Position numbers and translations under genes: made by a program. From contig NC_072896.1 of NCBI RefSeq assembly GCF_027943255.1, positions 60,592,501-60,656,500 of the forward strand: a stretch of 64,000 bases of DNA, written 5' to 3'. Source of the DNA: Anastrepha obliqua (lineage: Eukaryota; Arthropoda; Insecta; Diptera; Tephritidae). Shown here one piece after another: positions 32,945-42,487 of this stretch. Positions within the stretch are counted from its first letter, which is position 1, and each line of letters opens with the position of its first letter. Below the pieces are notes generated by a model. That model ran no database searches and was not told where the DNA came from. It saw only the letters and a program-made list of their open reading frames with translations.

Positions 32945-33368
32945 ATTACAAAAATGATTCATTAGAAGGGCGTCTGTTAGCTTTGTATGGCCAACTCGGA
33001 GTGTTGTGAAGCAAGTGCCCATAACAGTGGCTATACACATACCAGCTTCTGAAGAAACAATAGTTGGAACGTTTGCGAATGACACTGCCGCACACAATTG
33101 ACCCCCACCCCCATGTGGCCTCCCAAAAACTCCAGAAAGGACTTGATCAATTAACTCATTGGTTGAAAGAGTGACGCATTCAGCCAACGATAAAAATACT
33201 TCTACAGTAAATCGACAAACTTGCCACCCATTAAGTTTAATAATATAGTAATCCCCCAAACTAACGGCAAAACATATCTTGACATGCATCTTGATAGCAA
33301 ACTAACATGGAAAACCCATATTTGCACCAGACAGAAGGCTTTAGGCATAAAACTCAGAAGCCTACAGT
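32945..33368 (+). pseudogene. Jockey-type RT fragment, active site mutated
   Basis: The plus strand, with frame changes, shows IVGTFANDTAAHN (the FADD active-site box has become FAND), then HVASQKLQKGLDQLTHWLKE. The frame 33221-33433 follows with IKFNNIVIPQTNGKTYLDMH and KLTWKTHICTRQKALGIKLR. This is the same domain stretch as at 23514-24054. It ends at about 33368, where mariner sequence starts on the same strand. No LINE 3' end is present. Confidence 0.78.
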
Positions 33369-34336
33369 GGATACTAAAATTGTTAAAAATGTTACAGAAA
33401 GCCTATGGCGAGTGTGCTTTATCAAAAATATAGGGCTACTCGTGAGGGTCGAGAAGGCGTGGTAGATTTGCCCCGATCTGGTCGCCCAGCAACGTCTTCA
33501 ACGGATGAAAATGTCAACAAAGTCAAGGAAATGGTGCTGTAAAACCATCAAACCATCATTTAAGTTTGAGAGAGGTAGCTCGTAATCTTAGCGTGTCTCA
33601 CGAATCAATTCGCAACACTTTACACCATCAATTGGGTATGAGGTGCGTGGCTGCTCGTCTCGTTCCAAGAGAGGTGAATTTCTTTCAAAAAATTCATCGG
33701 AGGAAGGTGGCTGAAGACATGCTTGAACAGGTGATTTTGGGCCCAATGTTTATTCAGGGCATCACAACAGGTGATGAGACGTGGGTTTGATATGCAAACC
33801 AGTGAACAGGTGGCTAAATGGCGCTGTCCACATGAGCCGAAACCCCAAAAAACACTTCAAAGTCGGTCAAAAGTGAAATTCATGCTACTCGTTTTCTTTG
33901 ATTGTCAAGGTGCTGTGCACTCAAAATTTGTTCTAAATGGTTCTACGGTAAATAAAGAACATTATTTGAAAGTTATGCGACGTTTGAGATAGAATGTGCG
34001 TAGGAAATGGCCCAATTTGTGGAAAGAAAACTCATGGATCTTGCACCATGAAAACGCACCGTCTCGCAAGGCTCATGTTATGAACACTTTTTTTACCAAA
34101 AACTCGAAAAATATCATAGAACAACCACGGTATTCGTCAGATACAGCCCTCTGTAACTTTTTCCTTTTCCCAAAACTTAAATTGGCACTCCGCGGCCAGC
34201 GCTTTGAGTGGATAGAGGTCATTATGGAGAATTCGCTGAAGGAGCAGAAGAGGATCTCTTCAAGCGACAAAATAAATGTTGATATTAAAATAATTATTTT
34301 GCATTTTATTGAACAATACCCGGTACTTTTTTGACA
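33369..34336 (+). pseudogene. mariner transposase with two catalytic residues lost
   Basis: It enters at KMLQKAYGECALSK and continues through GREGVVDLPRSGRPATSSTD, a stop at MVL*NHQT, and the second helix-turn-helix (REVARNLSVSHESIRN). ITTGDETWV (first Asp present) is followed by a frame change and VFFDCQGAVHSKFV. Then WILHHENAPSRKA has E in place of the second Asp, and SSDTALCNFFLFPKL has N in place of the third. The 3' end near GGTACTTTTTTGACAGA (34321-34337) looks like the right terminus. The left terminus and first helix-turn-helix are missing. Confidence 0.85.
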
Positions 34337-34854
34337 GAACATACACATACATACATACATGCTAAATATGAATGCATATATAATATGCCGCCATTAATGC
34401 TAGTGATTATTTAGTCCTTGTCAAGAGTCGGCACGTACAGCCGCCACGCAAATTCTATTACTTGCATATTTACCATACACTAATTTTCACTCAAATACGA
34501 AAACGCACATACCCTCCACGCCACTTCTATAACATATCAACTAATTTATTTAAATTTACGAATGGGAAATGTCTACGTATGTACATAACAACCCGAATAT
34601 TGGCATGAAAGTAAAGCAAGACATGTTTCAGCTCGAATTCGTAACTCTGCCTTAAAATGAAATACCAATTTGCTCTCTGTATTAATTATTACAAATTATT
34701 TGGTACAAAAACGCACGAATAGATTTATGTGGGGTGAAAAATTTAACGTCACATCCCAACCTGCCGATATTGTTACAACTACATGCCTCCCGAGTATAAC
34801 CGTATAACACGACATTAAAAATAATTGAAAGGCTATGTGCAAGGAGATTCATAA
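34337..34854. other. No recognised gene
   Basis: ACATACATAC simple repeat at 34343-34362; otherwise nothing recognised. Confidence 0.4.
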
Positions 34855-35067
34855 CTGAGCCGCGCTTCGTTAGAAAAGATGGTGTAGAAAAAGTTTTGTG
34901 AAGAATTGTTGGAAAAATTCAGTCGTGCGTTCAAAGCACGTCTAAGAGTATGACATTGTAATTAGTGACGAATCTTAGAACTATGCATATGAGCCGTAAA
35001 TAAAGCAGCAATCGACAAATGGATGTTCCAAGATGAGCTTAACCCTAGGACTTATACCCAACTTTTA

Positions 35068-35107
35068 CTACGACTTCTTATACCCGGGTACAGGTGTGGC
35101 CAGTAGC
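35068..35107. repeat. Inner inverted repeat of the piggyBac, left
   Basis: This pairs perfectly over 40 bases with 37321-37360. Similar subterminal repeats in piggyBac elements are bound by the transposase, so a binding role is likely but inferred. The AT-rich sequences just inside both copies are also partly inverted (CTCATTTTTTATGAGAAACA on the left, AAAAAAATGAGAAACAACGA on the right). Confidence 0.85.
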
Positions 35108-35583
35108 CTGTTTTACCCGTTTTTTTCTCATTTTTTATGAGAAACAAGTTATTTTTTTTAATGCAATGTTGTAGCTGACTGTCTTACGAACATTTTAAGT
35201 AGTTATAAACATATATTTGTAGCCTGCTTCTAAGAATTGCGCGCATTCTAAGTTATTTCTAAGAAGTCAATAATTTCTATTGTTGTTAGAATTTTTAGAA
35301 TACAACCTTTTTCGCGCACTCTTAATTATTTAGAAGAAGACATTATATTGTACCCTTGCTAGAATTTGCTGAGAAACTACATTTGATATAATCCAACTAC
35401 CTGGCAGGTAAGAAATGCTTCCAGAAACTTAAGGGTTGCAGCTATATAAACGGCAGTTTTGCGAGTTTATATTCATTGTAAAGCGTTCTTTTGAAGTGTG
35501 AAGTTGATTTATATTTGTGAAAATAACAAGTCAGAAATAATTTAAAATTATCTGACGCTGAAAAAGAGCAGTACATACAAAAC

Positions 35584-36962
35584 TTGTTTGACGAAATCTC
35601 AGATGATGAATTATTTGAATTTCCCGACCCTGAAGGGGATGAAAGCGAACAAGTAGCAGTAGCAGATGGCGTGGTTGAATCGGATGTAGAAGACCCTGAT
35701 TACACAATTGACAATGCCCAGGTAGATGAGGCTGATTACGAAGAATCTGACATTGAATCCGATGCTGCAGATGATTCTGAGGAGATTAATTTGCGGGCAG
35801 CTGAATTCGTAGCACGTGATGGTACCATATGGAGCTCACAGCCACGGCTTGCACGCCAAACTAGGCAACAAAATATTTTGCGACAGCGAAGTGGGCCCGC
35901 AAGATCAACTACTATGATGTCAATAGTCAATACATATAAATGTTTTATGACTCCGGAAATGGTCAATATTATAGTACGCTGCACCAACAAAAAAGCAGAA
36001 GCTACATATGCGGAATTAAACGCAAAACATCCAGAGGCGGAATCAAAAACAGGGAAGAAGGTTACTTTGAGCGAAATGCATGCGTTCATTGGAGTGCTTA
36101 TTATGACTGGCGCTAACCGCAGCAATGCCGAATGTGCGCCGGACTTGTGGTCGGTGGAAAATTGTCCATTATATCGTGCGTCAATGGGCATTAACCGCTT
36201 TCAGGCCATACTGCGGTTTATAAGGTTTGACGATGGCAACACACGGGCACAACGTTTGGTAACTGACAAAGCTGCACCAATATCCGAGCTGTGGATCATG
36301 ATGAACTACAACTTTGAGCAGTCATATAAGCCAAGTGAATATCTAACGGTAGACGAGCAGCTCTTTCCGCACCCGTTTCATGCAATACATCCTATCGGAA
36401 CCGGCAAAATATGGCAACAAAGTGTGGTGGGTATGTGATGCCAAAAACGCATATCCACTGTATGGACCAAGCGCCTACGAGACGGGAAACTAACCAGGGT
36501 GAACGCGTGGTGAAGGATTTAGTAAGCCGCTTTCATGGAACCGGCCGAAATATAACGATGGACAATTTTTTTACATCCCTAAATCTACTGGAAAGCTTGT
36601 CATCCATGAATTTGACGGCAGTTGGAACTCTGCGGAAAAATAAGCCATACATACCAAAGGAGATGTTGGCACACAAATATCGTGCAGAGAGGTCAAGTAC
36701 ATTCGGTTTTAGCCCCAACATATCCATATGCTCCTATGTGTCGAAAAAAAACAAGGCAGTTATATTACTATCATCAATGCATGACGATGATCACATTGGT
36801 GAAAGCGGCAAACCAGAAATGATCGAGTTTTATAACAAGATAAAAGGAGGAGTGGACGTGATGGACCAATTGCTTGGAGAATATACTTGCCAAAGGATGA
36901 CAAAGCGTTGGCCGTTGTCCCTATTCTTCAATATGATTGATTTGACGGCATTGACAGCGTAG
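35584..36962 (+). pseudogene. piggyBac transposase (DDD core)
   Basis: The frame starts in an acidic region (MFDEISDDELFEFPDPEGDE; the true start may be slightly upstream). It gives SEMHAFIGVLIMTGANRSNA, FQAILRFIRFDDGNTRAQRL and SEYLTVDEQLFP with the first catalytic Asp. A frameshift near 36365 puts YGNKVWWVCDAKNAYPLYGP in another frame. A second near 36490 leads to QGERVVKDLVSRFHGTGRNI, TMDNFFTSLNL (second Asp) and KGGVDVMDQLLGEY (third Asp). It stops after FFNMIDLTALTA. All three Asp are kept, but two frameshifts and a C-terminal deletion disable it. Long antisense frames here are shadows. Confidence 0.92.
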
Positions 36963-36985
36963 TCGCGAGTTTCATAAGTACGGCC

Positions 36986-37201
36986 TTGCAAGGAAGTGCT
37001 GACAGTGGGCCATCAACGTCTGCAGCTGCTGGTGCAAAACCAAAGAAACAGCAGGTTGGAAGCTGTTTTCTCTGCTACATCCATGACCAACACAGAAGAC
37101 GAACGCGTAACATGTGCAGAATATGTCAGCGCCCAATATGCATACAGCATTCTTCAAATACATTTACATGTAATACTTGTGAAAATAATGAAGACAATTG
37201 A
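36986..37201 (+). pseudogene. piggyBac transposase C-terminal cysteine-rich domain
   Basis: This 71-codon frame is out of phase with the core. It begins with a Ser/Ala linker and a basic AKPKKQQ patch. It continues as CFLCYIHDQHRRRTRNMCRI, CQRPICIQHSS and FTCNTCENNEDN: paired cysteines with a histidine, the zinc-binding domain that closes piggyBac transposases and binds end DNA. Only about 24 bases separate it from the stop of the core, so roughly 100 residues normally in between are deleted. Confidence 0.85.
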
Positions 37202-37320
37202 ATAATTTAAATTTGTTTGCATATTTAGTTATAAGAAATAATCAATAAAATAATATTTTATAAAGAAAATAATAAATAAAAATGTTTTTCCTTAAAAAAA
37301 TGAGAAACAACGAGAAAAAA

Positions 37321-37360
37321 GCTACTGGCCACACCTGTACCCGGGTATAAGAAGTCGTAG
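37321..37360. repeat. Inner inverted repeat of the piggyBac, right
   Basis: Perfect 40-base reverse complement of 35068-35107. A third, partial copy (GCTACTGGCCACACCTGTAC then TTGGGTATAAG) at 37510-37547 directly adjoins the right outer repeat and has no counterpart beside the left outer repeat. Confidence 0.85.
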
Positions 37361-37649
37361 GTGTCAGCTTTGAAAGTTTATATCTCATCAATGCATGGAC
37401 CTAGCATGACAAATAAGACACCAATCGACGTATATTTACTTCGTTTTCCTATATCAAAAATTTCAAGTCAATATCTTTAGTGATTTAGGAGCTACATCAC
37501 TCCAAAGTAGCTACTGGCCACACCTGTACTTGGGTATAAGTGCTAGGGTTAATGCAACAAAAGTTGTTCGCGAAAGAAACACCTTAAAGCAAAACGCCTG
37601 TTTTTTTTCGGAAAATCTGGTGATGTTGGAACTGCACCGTTAGATGAAC

Positions 37650-38356
37650 TTAAGAGGACCCGGTGGTCTAGAAATTTCAAAAAATCGATTTTTGTTTTAT
37701 AGTATCTTAAGTATAGTATCTTACGAATATACTGTGAAATTTTCATCCGGAAATTCCCAATATTATAGCTTCTACAGCCCATTAACTAGGTAGAAAGCGA
37801 TCCGCGCGCTCCTGCACCTCAGACTTTAAACTCCCTTATGTCGAAATGACTTTTTTCGGTCTGGTGTTGTCAAAACAAAAAAAAAATATTGAACCGAATC
37901 GTCTGAAATTTTAAAATCAATGGCTATCGCCCGTTCTAGAATCATATTATTTCAATTATTTCGTATTTTTTTATTAAAAACTGAAAACAAACCGATTTTT
38001 AGAGTGTCAAATTCAAAACCACGGCATTTTGTCAAAGTTTTTTTTTATTCTAGTAGCGGGACATAGATACAGTCATACTGAATAATACTTTGTTTGGTTT
38101 TTCTTTTTCAGATAAATAGAAGAGCCAAAATGGACAATATCGTACAGGTCCAATTTTTTGGGAGAGCCAACTTTAGCGCCATTTTTAAAATAATTGAAAT
38201 TAAAAAAAATTGTGTTTTTTCATTTTTGTATGTAAAAGAAGTTAATTGAAAAGCTTAAAAAATTTAAATATCGTTTTTTATAATATTTTTTTGTTGTAAA
38301 AAAAATTCCTGAAAATACCCTAAATTTACGAGCTCTAGGTCACCGGGACCACTTAA
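37650..38356. mobile_element. Second TTAA-flanked MITE, about 700 bp
   Basis: The ends are TTAAGAGGACCCGGTGGTCT and the complement of TTAAGTGGTCCCGGTGACCT, with TTAA at both edges (37650-37653 and 38353-38356). The inside is noncoding and AT-rich. It is inserted in the mariner transposase about 100 bases downstream of the piggyBac. Its ends differ from those of the MITE at 16364, so it is a distinct family with the same target preference. Confidence 0.88.
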
Positions 38357-38690
38357 AACGGTCAATTCTCAGTGATACACAATCATTTGTTTGCCAGAAG
38401 TTTGCGGAGAATTAAGGAAAACGAGCCGCCAAGACAATGCGAGCTCTCACGTATCGGCTCATGCAAGAGAGTTTTTGAGCATTCAAAAGATTGAATTAAT
38501 GAACCATTCGCCTTTCAGCCCTGATTTGTTACCTGATGATTCCTTTTTGCTCCCCAACATCAAACATAAAAGGCGAGATTAACATTTCTCAACGCATGAA
38601 AAAGTATTTGCAGTCTTTAAAAATCTCTTTTTGGAGGTATCCACTTCGGAGTAGAAAAAGTGCTTTGAAAATAGTCATAAAGCCATTTTC

Positions 38691-39868
38691 GCTATTATTT
38701 CACTGCGTCTTATTGTGTTTAATTGTTAAGTCTACATATGTAATATGCGCCTGTAATAATAATGTACTTTAAAAATATAATTCAATAAGGTGCGCTATAT
38801 GATGTTGTGTTAAGTAATTTCGCCAGCCAATTCTCAAAAAAAAAAAAAACAACAAGGTAATCGAAATCAATATTCACACAGAATCTCAACCTAACAATCC
38901 GCATACAAAGTGCTAAATTTTGTAACGAATGTCAAACAGCTAGCAGCGTCTCAATGAAATATAAAATCAATTTAAAGTCAAATATAAGCACCGAACTACA
39001 AGTAATAAAAGCAAGAATGAAAATTTTCAAAAACAATCTCAGTTCACCAACATAACTATGCAGACGTAACGCAATTTTGCCCACATTACAAATGACGGGA
39101 TAAATTGATGGCATAAGTCCCTTTTCGCCGGTCATTAGCGATTTCAGTCACGTTTATTCATCACCGTCTGTTGTTTTGACAATTTTAAACGTTTTTCAAA
39201 CGTCTCCAATCGTGTTGCCTTCATTTTTGCACTATCTGTCTCGCTTACTATCCGACTGCCTGCCTCTAAATGTCAGCGTATGCAAACTCAGGTGTGTGTG
39301 AGTGCCTTTTAAGGCGACTGTCGACTGAACGCAGCACGTGCTATAGCCTCCAGAAAAGTTGGGAAATCTTTTGTGAAATTGAAAAAAAACCCTACAAAAA
39401 ATGGCAGTCGTACAAAGATAAAAAAAATCACACTTGAGACATGCATCGAGTAGGAAAAGTCATAGATTCATGTGCTGAAATCAAATTACCATCATGATCG
39501 TCAATTCATTTCACCTCTCTCCACATGCTTTCAATCGTCAACACATCAGCGCAGCCAACAGCCATCAACCATAAAAGCGACGCTTTGTTGAAAGGCACAA
39601 AACCAGAGAGGGCACCCATCCTCAGGTACACATATGCACACATTTACTTTCATTCATATATACATACCTTTCATTTCCTCGAATATGTACATTTGTATGC
39701 AAGCGTATGCTCAAACACACTGCCATACAAATCTTCAATAGATAACTGCTGATTGCTGGCGAAATGTCATCTTTTGTAAACGTTTTAGCCATCTTTCTCG
39801 CATTGACAGTTCGGCGAGCGTGCGTGTTCGCCAATGCATTGGCATTGGCTTTGTCACGCAAGTAAATA
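38691..39868. other. No recognised gene
   Basis: Noncoding; a short ACATA-type simple stretch near 39625-39670. Nothing recognised. Confidence 0.45.
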
Positions 39869-39870
39869 TA

Positions 39871-40949
39871 CAGTGCACTCGCGATAACTCGAACTAATTA
39901 AAACAGGCGCTGTTCGATTTATCGAATTTATTCGACTTATCAATTGAGTGTGCTATGTTAAAAAAATAGTCATCGATGTCGATTTTTCGATCGATTGTTG
40001 AAAATGGAAGCCAGTAGAAAATTTCTGTAGTATAGTTTCGTTATACGAATTACATTTTGGTCCATTGGCTGGATCAATGGTGTCGCATTCGGCGGCATAA
40101 ACATAGTTAAAATTAAACCATCCTCGGACTTTAATTCGAATTCGTTGGGATGTGACGGGGCATTATCAATTAGAAGAAGAGCCTTCTCAGGTAGTCCCCC
40201 ATCTTTCAAATATTTTCTTACCTAAATATTAAAGTCATTTAACTTGGTTAAAAAAATTGTTTTAATGAATCTGGATTTTACCTGCGGCATGAACGAATTA
40301 TGAAACCAGTCTTTGAAAATCGCCGAAGTCATCCAGGCTGATTTGGAATTTTTGTACTCCACCGGACAGTTAAAATTTTTGAAAACACGAGGATTTCTTG
40401 CTTTGTCAATAACGAGAAGTTTAAGCTTATGGTTGCCGGTAGCGTTAGTGCAAGCCATAAATTGCCTTATCTTTCTTTTTTATAAGACTTATGGTGGACT
40501 TGGCTACCCCATATTTCTTCGCTAGAGAAGTAACACTACGTCCACGTTTAATTTTGTTAAGGACTTCAGCCCTCTCTTTTAATGTTAAACACTTCAACCT
40601 TTTACGATCCATTACTCACGTGCACTGATACACTACAAATGACAAATTTAAAGCAATTTGGTCAATGCAAGATGTTGTTCCCAGAAAACTAACGGGATAT
40701 TAACGCCGAAATATTCATATGGACAATACACTAGTATACATATAATTTATATACATATACTATTACATATGTATCTATGTACAAAATGTACATGTTTGAA
40801 AAGAATGTGTGTACAAATAAATTTGTTTTTTTGTTCGAGTTATAGCTTTTTTATTGTTCGAGTTACAAAGAAGTCAATAGGGGAAAAAATGTGTTCGAGT
40901 TAGCACGTCGTTCGACTTAGCGGCTATTCAAGTTACCGCGAGTGCACTG
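39871..40949 (-). mobile_element. pogo/Tigger-like element, internally deleted
   Basis: The inverted ends CAGTGCACTCGCGATAACT (39871) and the complement of CAGTGCACTCGCGGTAACT (to 40949) differ at one position and are flanked by TA. Near the ends, TTCGAGTTA-type words recur: TTCGACTTA about 39930 on the left, and at about 40835, 40857, 40892 and 40912 on the right. The minus strand holds a pogo-type transposase with a central deletion. Length is 1.08 kb against about 2-2.5 kb for full relatives. Confidence 0.88.
39970..40612 (-). pseudogene. pogo-like transposase with central deletion
   Basis: Starting at the ATG at 40610-40612, it reads MDRKRLKCLTLKERAEVLNK, then RGRSVTSLAKKYGVAKSTIS, a psq/CENP-B-type helix-turn-helix. 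The sequence soon jumps to ACTNATGNHKLKLLVIDKAR and FKNFNCPVEYKNSKSAWMTS, then KDWFHNSFMPQV. After a stop comes KALLLIDNAPSHPNEFELKS (second catalytic Asp) and MPPNATPLIQPMDQNVI (third Asp). The CENP-B-type second DNA-binding domain and the first catalytic Asp are lost in the deletion. Confidence 0.88.
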
Positions 40950-40951
40950 TA

Positions 40952-41649
40952 TAAGAATACGAGTATGTATTCTTCTGTTTTTGCCAGTAATATGTACTAA
41001 CAAATTGCAGCTTAGCGCTTCGAAGCAGCTTCAATTTGCCAGCGATTTGCTCGTGCTGAAATGTTTTCGACGGTCGCCGTTTGGGCTTGTTAGTATGGTT
41101 GGTGTCATGGGTGGTGAGTTGGCGAGGCCAGCAACAACTTGAGACAAAATTCAAATGCGCTGCAATATTCGAGTTGCTGTTGATGATGCCTGCAAATCTA
41201 TGCGGTGTACATAAGTTTAAGTGCACTTACATACATACAAAACGTGTATGTGTATGGATGTATGTGTGTATTCATATGTACTCATTGTGGCGCATACGCC
41301 AGAATGGCAATTTTACAAATCATCGCTGAATGGATTTCATTCCTTTTGTTTGAACTTTGCCTTTGTAGGCAGCACATATTTAGGCGCATTATTACGAGCA
41401 TACACTGCTGCTCCGACTTTGGCTGAAAAAGAACGACAATTAAATGTGCGCCATAATGAATGAATAAATTACTTGACGGCTGAAAATGCCTTGCAATGAA
41501 TGGCAGATGTGATGTTTTTTGGAGTAAACAGTAGGCGCAATCAACCAATACGAGTATACAATCAACTTAAATTTACAACAAAAAACTTGGGTGTTTCTAA
41601 CAACTGTACGTTGATCAATTGAGCTGCGCCGTGGCGGAAGAGTGCGTTC
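40952..41649. other. No recognised gene
   Basis: Short frames on both strands, none recognised. ATGTGTGTATT-type simple sequence near 41240-41280. Confidence 0.4.
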
Positions 41650-42487
41650 CAATTTAAAATTCAGTCAGGGAATTTTGTCTCTCTGTAGTATTTCCACATT
41701 TTCATCACAGTTCATTAAAATCGGAGCATTGCAGCGGGTGCACCTGACATGTGAAGGAAACGCTAAAAAAAACACTTTTTTCATGAATTGATTGTAGCGA
41801 AACGGTTCAAGTCAGTTTATTAAAAGTTGTTGCATATTATAAAGTAACATTTCAAGAATATTTGATAAAATTTTCATGTAAAAGTATTGCAAAATGAGCG
41901 AATGAGAGCACATTTACGTAGACGTCCTTTCAAAAATACATTTTGCAGTAGTCAGCATATCTCAGCGTAGAATCATCTGAAATCAAAAAAATGGAATAAT
42001 TTAGTTAAAGTATGAGTTAAACTTCCCCCCAACGTTTATTTTGACGATTTATTTTCATTTTCAGCCATTTGGTAGTCGTTTGAAGTAAAAAATGATTTTT
42101 GACGAAAAAATGCCGCCATTTTGTAGGTGTAAAACTACCTTAATATAAAAAAAAATGGCGAGAAAAAAACGTTGCGGGGAGGTTTTTTATATGTAAAATA
42201 TGTGTGCAAAATTTCAAAAGGATCGGTTGAGTAGTTTTCAAATGCCAATGACTACGCACTTTAAAAAAAAAGGTTCGAGAAAACCGCGTTTAAAGTTTGT
42301 AACGGACTACGCGCGCAACTGCTGCGTCTCGGCAGATGTTTGAGGCGGCTCGGCTTTATGCTCTATAACTTAAAAAGTTTTGCTCGGATTGACTTAAAAT
42401 TTTAACACGGTATTTTTGAAATGTTTTACTACAATAACATGCAAAAAAAATCGATTTTTATCCCTTACCCCCCCTTAACAAAAATTA
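41650..42487. repeat. MITE-like AT-rich repeat, ends unclear
   Basis: The interior closely resembles in style the TTAA MITE at 16364: phrases such as ATCGGTTGAGTAGTTTTCAA here and AAAACTACTCAACCGATCGT there are near complements. The right side closes with CCCTTACCCCCCCTTAA. A left TTAA exists at 41656, but its inner sequence matches poorly, so the boundaries are a guess. Confidence 0.4.

Larger units (their letters stand above)
35039..37552 (+). mobile_element. piggyBac element, near complete
   Basis: TTAA flanks both ends (35039-35042 and 37549-37552). The outer inverted repeats are CCCTAGGACTTATACCCAA on the left and the complement of CCCTAGCACTTATACCCAA on the right, matching at 18 of 19. 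Inside them, 40 bases at 35068-35107 and 37321-37360 are perfect reverse complements (CTACTGGCCACACCTGTACC followed by CGGGTATAAGAAGTCGTAG). Part of this module recurs next to the right end at 37510-37547. The transposase lies on the plus strand. Element length, about 2.5 kb, is normal for the family. Confidence 0.92.
34855..38690 (+). pseudogene. mariner transposase split by a piggyBac and a TTAA MITE
   Basis: Three pieces belong to one transposase. The first (34855-35038) has EELLEKFSRAFKARL, DIVISDES (first Asp region, GDE changed to SDE) and YAYEPEIKQQST. The second (37553-37649) has ATKVVRERNTLKQ and then GDVGTAPLDEL. The third (38357-38690) has TVNSQ, LPEVCGELRKT, RQDNASSHVSAHAREFL (second Asp), FSPDLLPDDSFLLPNIK (third Asp) and LFLEVSTSE. 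Each break falls at a single TTAA, and the reading frame is continuous across each break once the insert and one TTAA are left out. The N-terminal DNA-binding part is not recognised. Confidence 0.85.

Noticed and set aside
32798..33289. Minus-strand frame of 163 codons
   Set aside because: Shadow of the plus-strand Jockey reverse-transcriptase fragment, which shows the FAND-type active-site box and its usual downstream motifs.
35736..36191. Minus-strand frame of 151 codons
   Set aside because: It is the antisense shadow of the piggyBac transposase, which has clear catalytic motifs on the plus strand.
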